Below are positions 37,951-47,527 of a stretch of 64,000 nucleotides of DNA, one piece after another. The DNA is from Flavobacterium lotistagni (GTDB taxonomy: Bacteria > Bacteroidota > Bacteroidia > Flavobacteriales > Flavobacteriaceae): positions 411,285-475,284 of the forward strand of contig NZ_JAAJBU010000002.1 in the NCBI RefSeq assembly GCF_011392125.1, in the 5' to 3' direction. The number at the start of each line of letters is the position of its first letter. Positions within the stretch are counted from its first letter, which is position 1. The position numbers and the translations under genes were made by a program. A model generated the notes under the pieces. That model was not told the origin of the DNA. It worked only from the letters and a program-made list of their open reading frames with translations, and made no database searches.

Positions 37951-38649
37951 CTATGATTTATTTTTTTCGTTATACACCGACATTAGCAAACGGGCTTTTT
38001 CGGGTTGATTCATTTTCTTTCGGTAAAGGTCGGCGAGTTTCTGATATGTTGTAAGCGAATCGCCAATTTCAATGGCCTTTTTATAGTACTTCTCAGCCAT
38101 CGTATATCGCTTAAAATATTCCTCGATATGGCCTTTGGCAAGATAACCATCAACTGGAGATAGCCGTAACAATTCATTGGCATAACTCACCGCTTTTTTT
38201 TCGCTACCACCGACAATTCCGGGCAATTGGATATAAATTTCAAGTAAAGCCCAACGGGCACCGAGGTGCTTGGCATCGAGCGAAATGGTTTTTTCGAAGG
38301 CAGCTTTAACCTCACCAATAAGCGACAAAGCTTTGAATTTATTAGACTCTTTGGCTTGCATGCCGAGTGCGCCACCAAACTTATAAAAATACTCAGCCTG
38401 AGCAGGTTTGAGTTGGGTGAGCTTCTGATAATAAGGTACGGCGGTTTCCCACTTTTTGTAGTGACATTGGATATCGCCCAAATATTCTAAAGTTTTTAAA
38501 TCGTTGGGATTTTGCTTTAATGAAAGCTCCAATTGCGCTTTGGCCTCGCTGAATTGATTCAAACGATAGCATCGCTCGCCTTTTTCAAAAGCAGTTTGAC
38601 CGAGCACCAACACTGGTAAAATTGTAATAAGAAATGCAATAAACCGCAT
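37951..38649 (-). CDS. Secreted TPR-repeat protein
   Basis: A 232-residue protein with a signal peptide (MRFIAFLITILPVLVLG, before Q) and several tetratricopeptide repeats, for example SEAKAQLELSLKQNPNDLKT and MAEKYYKKAIEIGDSLTTYQ. TPRs scaffold protein complexes; the partner is not known. Directly upstream of, and abutting, the Mpl-like ligase, which hints at a cell-wall link. Confidence 0.85.
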   Translation of the reverse strand: MRFIAFLITILPVLVLGQTAFEKGERCYRLNQFSEAKAQLELSLKQNPNDLKTLEYLGDIQCHYKKWETAVPYYQKLTQLKPAQAEYFYKFGGALGMQAKESNKFKALSLIGEVKAAFEKTISLDAKHLGARWALLEIYIQLPGIVGGSEKKAVSYANELLRLSPVDGYLAKGHIEEYFKRYTMAEKYYKKAIEIGDSLTTYQKLADLYRKKMNQPEKARLLMSVYNEKNKS

Positions 38650-38666
38650 CGTTGAAATTTGATTTC

Positions 38667-38696
38667 CAAAAGTAATAAAATTAGGTTCACTTTGAA
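38667..38696 (-). promoter_or_regulatory. Promoter for the TPR-ligase operon
   Basis: TACTTTTG on the minus strand (38667-38674) fits the -7 consensus; 19 bases upstream is TTC instead of TTG. It lies 18 bases before the start codon at 38649. Confidence 0.55.
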
Positions 38697-38860
38697 GATT
38701 GCGGCTGAATCATTTTATAGTTAACCGACCGTGAACTACACAAAAAATCGATGAAAAACACCATACGTTTATTTCGTAATTATTTATTTAACAATGATTT
38801 ACAATTCAATTCTTTCACAAACCGTATTTCAACGAGTTTTAAGGTTAGTTGTCTGAAAAA

Positions 38861-38892
38861 TTGAGCCAAGTCAAAGTGGCGGAATAATTTTG
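38861..38892 (+). promoter_or_regulatory. Promoter of the first giant secreted protein
   Basis: TTG (38861-38863), a 21-base spacer and TAATTTTG (38885-38892) match the consensus fully. The predicted transcript starts near 38899, about 20 bases before the ATG at 38920. Confidence 0.75.
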
Positions 38893-38919
38893 TGAGGCCA
38901 AATCATAAGTCTTAAACCC

Positions 38920-41900
38920 ATGGAAAAGAATTACCCCAATTCTCGATCATTACTATTATACCCTATCCGACCGATTCAAAAACGGACTTGGATGTTATTG
39001 TTGTTTCTATTTTCATTAGGACAATACGTGAATTCACAAACAGTAACCTTCAACACTCCTGGCGCTGGAAATTGGATAGTGCCTTGCGATGTCACGTCAA
39101 TCACAGTTCAAGCATGGGGCGGTGGTGGTGCCGGCGGCGCAGCAGACAACAACCCTAATGGTGGTTCTGGCGGTGGTGGCGGTGGCTATAGCTCTTATAC
39201 TGTAACAGTAACTCCTAACCAAACCATTAACTTTACTGTCGGAGCCGGTGGCAATGGAGGAAACGGAAACGGAGCAAACGGAACGGCCACAACCATTCTA
39301 GCATTAACGGCCAATGGAGGAACCGGTGGAGGCCAAAACCAAGGCACAGCAGGAATTGGCGGCACAGCTACTGGTGGAAGTACCAACATAACTGGTTCAA
39401 ACGGAAGCACAGGTACTACAACTTTAGGCGCGGCTGGCGGTTTCTCAAACGGTTTGGCTGGCGGAACTTCAAGAAACACCTACGGAAACGGTAATGATGC
39501 GACCAACCCAGGTAGTGGCGGTGGTGGCGGATTGCGAAATTGCGGCGGCGGATGCTCTGGCCGTACCGGTGGTGATGGCGCTAATGGGCAAATCGTGATT
39601 ACCTATACCTCTGTTTTGCAAAATTATTGTAATCCGAGTTTTACCACTGGCGTTCGCCCGATTTCGAATGTGACTTTTGCCGGAATCAATAATACTACTT
39701 CCAATGTAGTCGGCGTTGGGCCGGAATATATAAAATACTGCAACACAGCTACGGTAATTCAAGGTTCGGCTACCAATGCCATCTCTCTGAAGGGAAACAC
39801 TAATGGAAACAATCAATACTTTTTCAGAGTATACATCGATTGGGATCAAAATGGTACTTTCGGGAACAATGCCAACGAAATCTACAATATCGGCAGTTTA
39901 ACCAATTCGGTTGGTGATGCGTTAGCCACTCCTTTAACTGGAAATATTGCCGTTCCTGCTACGGCCAATTTAGGCTTAACTACCATGCGTGTAATGTTTA
40001 AAGGTGCTGCCTACTCGGCAACGCCATGTGAAGATGGTGTTCGAGGACAAGCCGAAGATTATCTGGTGAATGTCTCGGCAGCAGTTCCCACGATCACCGG
40101 ATTGGGAACAACAAATGGTTGTCCGGGAAATTCACTCACCATTACCGGTACAAACTTTATCGGAATCACAGCAGCTAATGTTCAGATTGGTGGCACTGCC
40201 GTAAGTTCGATTACTTCATTTACTAGCACGCAAATCATCGCAGTAATCGGAACGGGAACTACTGGAACTGTTACCGTAACAACCGCATCAGGAACCGCCA
40301 CCAGTGCAGCCACATATACTGTAAACTCACTATCGGTTGCTCCGACCAATATCCTAGGCACCACAACCATCTGTAACGGCGATACAACAACCCTATCCCT
40401 CAGTGGAGGTTCGGCCGGAACTGGAGCAACTTTACAATGGTTTTCAGGTTCATGTGGCGGTACTTTAATTGGAACAGGTAATAGCATCACGGTATCACCA
40501 ATAGCGAACACCAATTATTTTGTTCGTTATACCGGCACTTGTAATACAACCCTTTGCGCATCGACTACTGTTATCGTGAACCAACCCCATTCCATTACCG
40601 CCCAACCGACAGCTACACAAACCGTTTGCTCGGATAATTCAGTGAGCTTTTCAGTAAGCACTTCCGGAGCAGTCGGTGGTTATCAATGGTATAAAGGAGC
40701 AACTCCTTTGAGCAACGGCGGAAATATCTCTGGTGCGAATTCAGCTACTTTAACAATTAATCCGGTGGTCTTGAGTGACGCGGCTTCCGATTATTATTGT
40801 GCTGTTAGCGGAACTTGTGCCCCAACAGTTAATTCTAACAATGCCGAATTAGTAGTCATTGAAAAAGTGTCAATTACTAGTCAACCTACAACAACACAAA
40901 CTCTATGTACGGGAAACACGGCAACTTTTTCAGTAGTGGCTACCGGAGCTGGACTTTCATACCAATGGTATAATGGCGCTACACCACTTAGTGATAATGC
41001 TACCGTTTCAGGTAGTACAACACCTACGCTTTCTATCAGTTCGCTCACTTTGGGTGATGCGTCGAACTTCTATCGTTGCGTGGTTAGCGGCACCAGTCCT
41101 TGTAATTTATTATCTAGTGATGATGCGATTTTGATAGTCAACCAAAATGTCCAAATTGACATTCAACCAGAAGCTACCCAAACGGTTTGCGCCGGTTCGT
41201 TTGCGAATTTCTTTTTGTTGGCCAGTGGTGGCGGATTGAGCTATCAATGGTACAAAGGCACGACAATGCTTGTTGACGGAGGAACTATTAGCGGAGCAAC
41301 AACCAGTTCGCTTACAATCAATCCGATAGATTTTTCAGATGCCGGTACTGATTACTATTGTGTAGTGAGCAACAGTTGTAACTCTGGATTGGCTTCTATT
41401 CAATGTTCGCTTTCAGTAAATCAAACGCCTTTTATTCCAGACCAAACCTTGACCGTTTGCAGCGAAGATCCATTCGATTTTTCGATCCTCAACGGAATTC
41501 CAACAAGTGCTACTGTGGTTCCTTTGGGCACTACTTACTCATGGCCTGCACCGATTGTCACCGGCGGATTAACCGGAGGTTCGATCGGATTTGCAAAATC
41601 ATCTGTTGCACAGACTTTGGTCAACCCAACCAATACGCCGCAAACTGCTACTTATTATATTGTTCCGACTTCTGGCACGTCTGGTTCGTGTATCGGAACA
41701 CCATTCGCTTTGACAGTAACCGTGAATCCGAAACCAGAGATTAATAATATCTCATCAGCCTTTTGTAGCGACGAGAATTTCTCTTTTACCCCAACCAACG
41801 GCAGCGGAAATATTGTTCCCATTGGAACTACTTATTCATGGAGTGCACCGATTGTTACCGGCGGCATGACAGGCGGATCTGCAGCTACCGGACAAGCGTC

Positions 41901-44900
41901 AATTAGCCAAACACTGAGCAATCCGACCAATGTAGACCAAACGGCCTCTTATACTGTTACAGCTACTTCGGGTAGTTGTTCTGCGAGTACTTTCTCGGTG
42001 ACGGTGACTATTCATCCTAAACCAACAGTAACAGGTAGTGTTTTATCCCAAAACATCTGCTCTCCATCAGCTATCACACCGATTGTAATGAGCAATCCGA
42101 ACGGTATTTTGGGGGCTATTGATTACAACTGGACCCGCGACAATGTAATAAACGCTACAGGAATAGCCACTAGTGGAACAGGAACCACCATCTCTGGTAC
42201 CCTGACCAACACCACTAATGTGACACAAACCGTCAACTTTTCATTGAATGCTGTTTCTGAAGACGGTTGTGTATCGAATCCTGTGATTGCTTCGGTATTG
42301 GTAGATCCGAAACCGACAGTAGCGGCTTCACCGGCTAGCCAAACAGTTTGTTCAGATAGTCCTATCAGTTCCATCAGCCTCACCAATCCAAATTCGGTTT
42401 TAGGAACCACTTACAGTTGGACGCGTGACAATATTACCAACCTTACCGGTATTGCTGCATCAGGAACTACTTCGAGTATCTCCGGCACTTTGACCAATAA
42501 TACCAATGTTCCGCAAACTACCACTTTTACAATTATTGCTACCGCTGCAGGATGTGACTCTTCGAGCACGACAATTACCATTACCGTAAACCCAAAACCA
42601 ACAGTGGTTGCTTTGCCGCTTTCGCAAACCCTTTGTGGCAGTTCGCCGTTTGGTTCGATTGCGATTTCTAACCCAAATAATATTGCGGGAACAACTTTCA
42701 ACTGGACTAGAAACAATACTATAAATGTGACCGGATTGCCCAATTCAGGCAGCGGCTCCTCTATCTCAGGAACACTGACCAACAATACCAACAGCTCACA
42801 AACTGTAGACTTTACTATCACAGCACAATCGGGCAGTTGCATTTCTGACCCTGATATCATTAGCATCACCGTATTGCCTACACCACTGGTTACTGTAGCT
42901 CCGACGAACCAAACACGTTGCCATCTTCAAGCGATTACTACTTTGAATTTTAGTAACTCTAATGCTGTGGCGGGAACTACATATAGCTGGACACGCGACA
43001 ATACAACTAACCTTACCGGGATTCCTGCCTCGGGAAGCGGTGCTACTTTAGACGGAAGTTTTACCAACAATACTACCTCGACACAAACGACAATTTTCAC
43101 TATAACAGCCTTGGCTCCTAACGGATGTAGCAGCAGCACAACAGCCTCTGTAACAGTTTATGCGCCACTAGTCGCACCAGTAATTAATTCGCCCCAGACG
43201 GTTTGTGTGCTATCAAACCCATCACTATTAACCATTACAACTCCTGCCAGCGGCGGTTCTGGTTTATACACTTACCAATGGCAAAGCAGTAACAATAACG
43301 TAACTTATAATAACATTGCAGGAGCTACCAACAACACTTATCAGCCTCCATTTGTAAACGGGGCCACGGCAAATACTTATTACCGTCTGATTACCACCAA
43401 CATTTGTGGCAATGTGACCAGCAATGTCATTTTTGTGGAAGTAGTAAGCAGCGTAGGTTTCTCTTTCGGGTTTGATGACGACCTTACCGGACCAATATGT
43501 TCAGGCAGCAGTTTTACTCCGGACATTAACTCTTTGCACTTCTCCACTTCTTCGGTGCGCTTCAACTGGACAGCCGATTCAAACTATATCAGTCCAGCCA
43601 GCGGAGGCCCGGTAGGAACAACTGGTGGGGCAGTTTTCGGGTTCCGTACTTCTTCGGCAAACATCGGCCCTTTGACTGCAGTGAATAACACCAACGCTAC
43701 TGTAGTAACTTCGGTAACAATTGTTCCTAATGTTTATAATTTTCCTGGGCCGCCATCGGGTTCTTTTATCTGTAGTACTTCGCCACAAACTTTCAACGTA
43801 ACGATACGTCCGATACCTGTAGCTACTGCAACTGGAGACAACAGTACCATTTGCAACGGAACATCACCCAACATTGGCGTTAGCGGAAATATTACAGATG
43901 CAACCATGACTTTCAGTTGGACCAGAAACAACACGACCAACGTGAGCGGAACTACCAATGCTACTTCAGGGAATATTAGTTTTGGAAGTACATATACCAT
44001 CAATCCAGTGTTGACCAATAACACCGCCGTAAGCCAAATTGTTCAGTTTACCATCACGCCGCGTTCTAATGGTTGCAACGGAAGTCCGATTGTAATTTCC
44101 ATAACGGTGGCTCCGAATGTTACTTCCGGAACCATTGCTGCCAACCAAACGATTTGTAGTGGCGGCGATCCTGTGGCTTTTACGCAATTGACTCCGGCAA
44201 CCGGTATTAACCTTTCTTACCAATGGCAAAGCAGCACGGATAATTTTGTATCGGTGATTAATAATATCCCTTTAGCGACAGGAACCACATATGATTCTGG
44301 TGTTTTGACTCAAAATACTTGGTTCAGAAGAGTCGTGACCTCAACGGTGAATGGCACAACCTGCACGGCGAATTCTGCTGTAGTTCTAGTAACTATCAAC
44401 AACATCAATCCGGGATCAATTTCTGGGAATCAAACCATTTGTAGTGGTGCGAACCCAACCATTCTTGGCAGTGTAGCGGCTACCGGAACCGGAAGTATTA
44501 CTTACCAATGGCAAAGCAATACCAGTGGATGTGGCGGTTCATTTACCAATATCGTTGGAGCCACGGCTGCTACTTATTCGCCGCCAGCCGGATTATCTGT
44601 AACGACTTATTACAGAAGGATTGCATTTTCCACTTTTAGCAGTGTGAGTTGTTCGGATTTTAGTAACTGTGTCGAGATCACTATTAATGATGTAACGGCT
44701 GGAACCGTTGGAAATGATCAGACTTTATGTGGTAACAACCCTTCTGCGTTTACGGAAATTACTCCAGCTACCGCTTCAGGAACTATTACTTACCAATGGC
44801 AAAGCAATACCAGCGGATGTGGCGGTTCATTTACCAATATCGTTGGGGCCACGGCTGCTACTTATGATCCGCCAGCAGGTTTATTAGTAACTACTTACTA

Positions 44901-47313
44901 TCGCCGGGTAGTGACTTCAACCTTAAATAGTGTTGTTTGTTCAGCTATAAGCAATTGTATTACGGTAACAGCCAACTCTATTACTCCGGGAACCATTAGC
45001 GGAAACAGAACAGTTTGCAACGGCGGTGATCCAAATGGATTTACAACCACGGTAGCTGCTACCGGATTAAACTTGACTTATCAGTGGCAAATCAGTACCG
45101 CTTCAAGTGCTGGCCCTTGGACTGATATTGCTGGAGCAACTTCAGCCGATTACGACGCACCTGGGCCTGTTACGCAAACTTCTTATTTCAGAAGAGTGGC
45201 CACCGCAACGGTCAATAGCACGAATTGTTCAGCTCCCTCGAATTTTGTAACTGTATTTGTGAATTCGGTAACCGCTGCTACTATTAGCGGAGACCAAAGC
45301 ATCTGCGGAAGCACTGACGACCCAACCGCTTTTACGATCAGCACACCAGCAAGCGGAAACGGCGTACTGTCTTACCAATGGCAAAGCAGCATCAGCGGTT
45401 GTAGTGGCCCATGGACAAATATCACTGGAGCTACTAGTGCCACTTACGACGCGCCAAATGTGTCGCAAACTACTTATTATCATGTGGTTGTAACCTCTAC
45501 TTTAAATAGTGTACTATGCATCGATATTAGCAACTGCGTAACCATTACAAGCTTAGCTAAAACTTGGACAGGGCTGACTAGTACTGACTGGAACGTTGCT
45601 ACAAATTGGCAACCTAATGGTGTTCCTGCCCAAACAGATTGTGTGATAATTCCGAATGTGGTGAATGATCCGGTGGTGATTGGCACAAATTATAATGCAA
45701 CGGCTAAAACTTTGTCTTTACTCGCTGGTGCTTCGTTAGAAGTAACTTCAAACAACGCGATTACGGTGAACGACGGGGTGAATGTAAATGTTACGGCGAA
45801 TTTCACCATCCGCAACAATGCTAGTTTGGTTCAAGTTAGTAATGCCATCAACATCGGAAAGATAACCGTCGAGAGAATTACCCAACCAATGTACCGTTTC
45901 GATTATACTTATTGGGGAAGTCCGGTGACTTTAGCTTCAAACTTTACGTTGGGCATGCTTTCGCCGAACACTTTGAGCGACAAGTTCTTCAGTTGGATTC
46001 CGAGCGTTAGTAATGGTTTTGGCAATTGGGCTTTTGAAACCCCAGCCACAGCAATGAACCCTACTAAAGGATATATAGCAAGAGCGCCGCAAAATTTCTC
46101 TTTCACGCCCGATGTCAAAGTGCCTTATACAGCGAATTTCATAGGAACACCAAACAACGGAGATATTTATTGTCCGATTTATTTCGGAGCCTTACCGCTG
46201 AGTAACAATAATGATAAATACAACTTATTAGGAAATCCTTACGCCTCGGCGGTGGATGCAGAACTATTCCTGAGTGATCCGGCTAACCTACCAATCATTG
46301 ACGGTACAATTTATTTTTGGACACACAATTCGCAACCAAGTGCGAGCCATGTTGATCCTTTTTATGGCGATTTCATCATTAATTATGCAGCCAATGATTA
46401 TGCATCATGGAACCGTTTGGGTGGAACCGGAACAACCGCCGCTGCAGGTTCTGGCGGTGCAGTTCCAAATGGTTATATAGCTTCTGGTCAAGGTTTTTTC
46501 GCCAAAAGTACCGGCACAGCAAACAATGGCGACCCAGTGGTTTTCAGGAATTCGATGCGTGTGGCTTTCAATAACGATCAGTTTTTCAGAAGCAGTATCG
46601 TGGATGCCAATGCAAATCGTTCCCAAACAATAGTGCCCGAGAAACACAGGCTTTGGTTGAATTTGGTAAACCAAGGCGGATCGTTCAATCAAATTCTTTT
46701 GGGTTATGCTGAAGCGGCTTCCAATGGCTTTGATCGCGATTTTGATGGTGTAAAATTTACCGACAACAACAGCATTAGTATGTATTCAATCTTGCAAGAG
46801 AAAAATCTGGTAATTCAAGGCCGCGGTTTGCCTTTCAGCGCAGAAGATCAAATTCCGTTGGGTTACAAATCGACGGTGAATGATACTTTTGCAATTCGAA
46901 TCGATCACTTCGACGGTTTGTTTGAAACGCAGAATATTTATATCGAAGACCGTTTGCTCAATGTGATTCACAACTTGAAACAAAGCCCGTATTCTTTCAC
47001 CTCGAGCATTGGTACTTTTAATGATCGCTTTGTGTTAAGATATACGAATGCTGCTTTGGGGAATGTTTCCCAAGAGGCTGCAACAGACTTAATCGCTTAT
47101 TTGAATCAGGAAAAACTATTTGTACAATCTCAGTGGATGATTGATGAAGTTACGATTTATGATATCGCTGGGAAATTAATCTTCACCGAAAAAGTGAAGG
47201 TTTTAAAATCAAGCTTCGAAAGAGATTTCTATGGTACTGACGGAGTGTACTTAGCTAAAATAAAATTGCAAAACGGAATCGTGCTTTCAAGAAAATTGAT
47301 TCAAAAACAATAA
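38920..47313 (+). CDS. Giant T9SS-secreted adhesin-like protein, Gly-rich/Ig/PKD type
   Basis: A 2797-residue secreted protein. The signal peptide spans about 22-39 (TWMLLLFLFSLGQYVNS, cleaved before Q40). Domains in order: a Gly-rich region (66-225), a GEVED-type domain (~232-387, VYIDWDQNGTFGNNANEIYN, GQAEDYLVNV), an IPT/TIG fold (~391-467) and three Ig-like repeats (~555-837, each with YQWYKG/YQWYNG and DYYC-type Cys). About six PKD-like units with SWTRDN or a variant follow (~840-1420), then repeats containing YQWQSS/YQWQSN (~1420-2210). The shared C-terminal module (~2213-2710) precedes a T9SS sorting domain (~2724-2797, TIYDIAGKLIF, DGVYLAKIKLQNG). The architecture fits surface adhesion or gliding. 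Two paralogues follow in tandem. The ligand is unknown. Confidence 0.9.
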   Translation: MEKNYPNSRSLLLYPIRPIQKRTWMLLLFLFSLGQYVNSQTVTFNTPGAGNWIVPCDVTSITVQAWGGGGAGGAADNNPNGGSGGGGGGYSSYTVTVTPNQTINFTVGAGGNGGNGNGANGTATTILALTANGGTGGGQNQGTAGIGGTATGGSTNITGSNGSTGTTTLGAAGGFSNGLAGGTSRNTYGNGNDATNPGSGGGGGLRNCGGGCSGRTGGDGANGQIVITYTSVLQNYCNPSFTTGVRPISNVTFAGINNTTSNVVGVGPEYIKYCNTATVIQGSATNAISLKGNTNGNNQYFFRVYIDWDQNGTFGNNANEIYNIGSLTNSVGDALATPLTGNIAVPATANLGLTTMRVMFKGAAYSATPCEDGVRGQAEDYLVNVSAAVPTITGLGTTNGCPGNSLTITGTNFIGITAANVQIGGTAVSSITSFTSTQIIAVIGTGTTGTVTVTTASGTATSAATYTVNSLSVAPTNILGTTTICNGDTTTLSLSGGSAGTGATLQWFSGSCGGTLIGTGNSITVSPIANTNYFVRYTGTCNTTLCASTTVIVNQPHSITAQPTATQTVCSDNSVSFSVSTSGAVGGYQWYKGATPLSNGGNISGANSATLTINPVVLSDAASDYYCAVSGTCAPTVNSNNAELVVIEKVSITSQPTTTQTLCTGNTATFSVVATGAGLSYQWYNGATPLSDNATVSGSTTPTLSISSLTLGDASNFYRCVVSGTSPCNLLSSDDAILIVNQNVQIDIQPEATQTVCAGSFANFFLLASGGGLSYQWYKGTTMLVDGGTISGATTSSLTINPIDFSDAGTDYYCVVSNSCNSGLASIQCSLSVNQTPFIPDQTLTVCSEDPFDFSILNGIPTSATVVPLGTTYSWPAPIVTGGLTGGSIGFAKSSVAQTLVNPTNTPQTATYYIVPTSGTSGSCIGTPFALTVTVNPKPEINNISSAFCSDENFSFTPTNGSGNIVPIGTTYSWSAPIVTGGMTGGSAATGQASISQTLSNPTNVDQTASYTVTATSGSCSASTFSVTVTIHPKPTVTGSVLSQNICSPSAITPIVMSNPNGILGAIDYNWTRDNVINATGIATSGTGTTISGTLTNTTNVTQTVNFSLNAVSEDGCVSNPVIASVLVDPKPTVAASPASQTVCSDSPISSISLTNPNSVLGTTYSWTRDNITNLTGIAASGTTSSISGTLTNNTNVPQTTTFTIIATAAGCDSSSTTITITVNPKPTVVALPLSQTLCGSSPFGSIAISNPNNIAGTTFNWTRNNTINVTGLPNSGSGSSISGTLTNNTNSSQTVDFTITAQSGSCISDPDIISITVLPTPLVTVAPTNQTRCHLQAITTLNFSNSNAVAGTTYSWTRDNTTNLTGIPASGSGATLDGSFTNNTTSTQTTIFTITALAPNGCSSSTTASVTVYAPLVAPVINSPQTVCVLSNPSLLTITTPASGGSGLYTYQWQSSNNNVTYNNIAGATNNTYQPPFVNGATANTYYRLITTNICGNVTSNVIFVEVVSSVGFSFGFDDDLTGPICSGSSFTPDINSLHFSTSSVRFNWTADSNYISPASGGPVGTTGGAVFGFRTSSANIGPLTAVNNTNATVVTSVTIVPNVYNFPGPPSGSFICSTSPQTFNVTIRPIPVATATGDNSTICNGTSPNIGVSGNITDATMTFSWTRNNTTNVSGTTNATSGNISFGSTYTINPVLTNNTAVSQIVQFTITPRSNGCNGSPIVISITVAPNVTSGTIAANQTICSGGDPVAFTQLTPATGINLSYQWQSSTDNFVSVINNIPLATGTTYDSGVLTQNTWFRRVVTSTVNGTTCTANSAVVLVTINNINPGSISGNQTICSGANPTILGSVAATGTGSITYQWQSNTSGCGGSFTNIVGATAATYSPPAGLSVTTYYRRIAFSTFSSVSCSDFSNCVEITINDVTAGTVGNDQTLCGNNPSAFTEITPATASGTITYQWQSNTSGCGGSFTNIVGATAATYDPPAGLLVTTYYRRVVTSTLNSVVCSAISNCITVTANSITPGTISGNRTVCNGGDPNGFTTTVAATGLNLTYQWQISTASSAGPWTDIAGATSADYDAPGPVTQTSYFRRVATATVNSTNCSAPSNFVTVFVNSVTAATISGDQSICGSTDDPTAFTISTPASGNGVLSYQWQSSISGCSGPWTNITGATSATYDAPNVSQTTYYHVVVTSTLNSVLCIDISNCVTITSLAKTWTGLTSTDWNVATNWQPNGVPAQTDCVIIPNVVNDPVVIGTNYNATAKTLSLLAGASLEVTSNNAITVNDGVNVNVTANFTIRNNASLVQVSNAINIGKITVERITQPMYRFDYTYWGSPVTLASNFTLGMLSPNTLSDKFFSWIPSVSNGFGNWAFETPATAMNPTKGYIARAPQNFSFTPDVKVPYTANFIGTPNNGDIYCPIYFGALPLSNNNDKYNLLGNPYASAVDAELFLSDPANLPIIDGTIYFWTHNSQPSASHVDPFYGDFIINYAANDYASWNRLGGTGTTAAAGSGGAVPNGYIASGQGFFAKSTGTANNGDPVVFRNSMRVAFNNDQFFRSSIVDANANRSQTIVPEKHRLWLNLVNQGGSFNQILLGYAEAASNGFDRDFDGVKFTDNNSISMYSILQEKNLVIQGRGLPFSAEDQIPLGYKSTVNDTFAIRIDHFDGLFETQNIYIEDRLLNVIHNLKQSPYSFTSSIGTFNDRFVLRYTNAALGNVSQEAATDLIAYLNQEKLFVQSQWMIDEVTIYDIAGKLIFTEKVKVLKSSFERDFYGTDGVYLAKIKLQNGIVLSRKLIQKQ
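44497..44883. repeat. Near-identical 288-base repeat inside the first giant gene
   Basis: About 99 bases starting ATTACTTACCAATGGCAAAG at 44497 recur at 44785 with only a handful of changes, both coding for ITYQWQSNTSGCGGSFTNIV. The period is 288 bases (96 residues, one domain). The high DNA identity compared with the other domain copies points to recent duplication or gene conversion. Confidence 0.85.
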
Positions 47314-47527
47314 AGATGATTTCGCATCGGACAGCTTACCATTGCATATGATTTCAATTTTTGTAGGATAAAATTTCATAATATTTACAGTTTTTACCAA
47401 TAGACTACTATATTTTGAAAACTGCGCCTTAAAAAGTAACTTTTTTATACAACTTTAGCGTAATTTATCAACATAATTCAAAATAAACTTGTGAAATGCC
47501 TTATCTTTATAGCCCGTTTTTCAAGAC

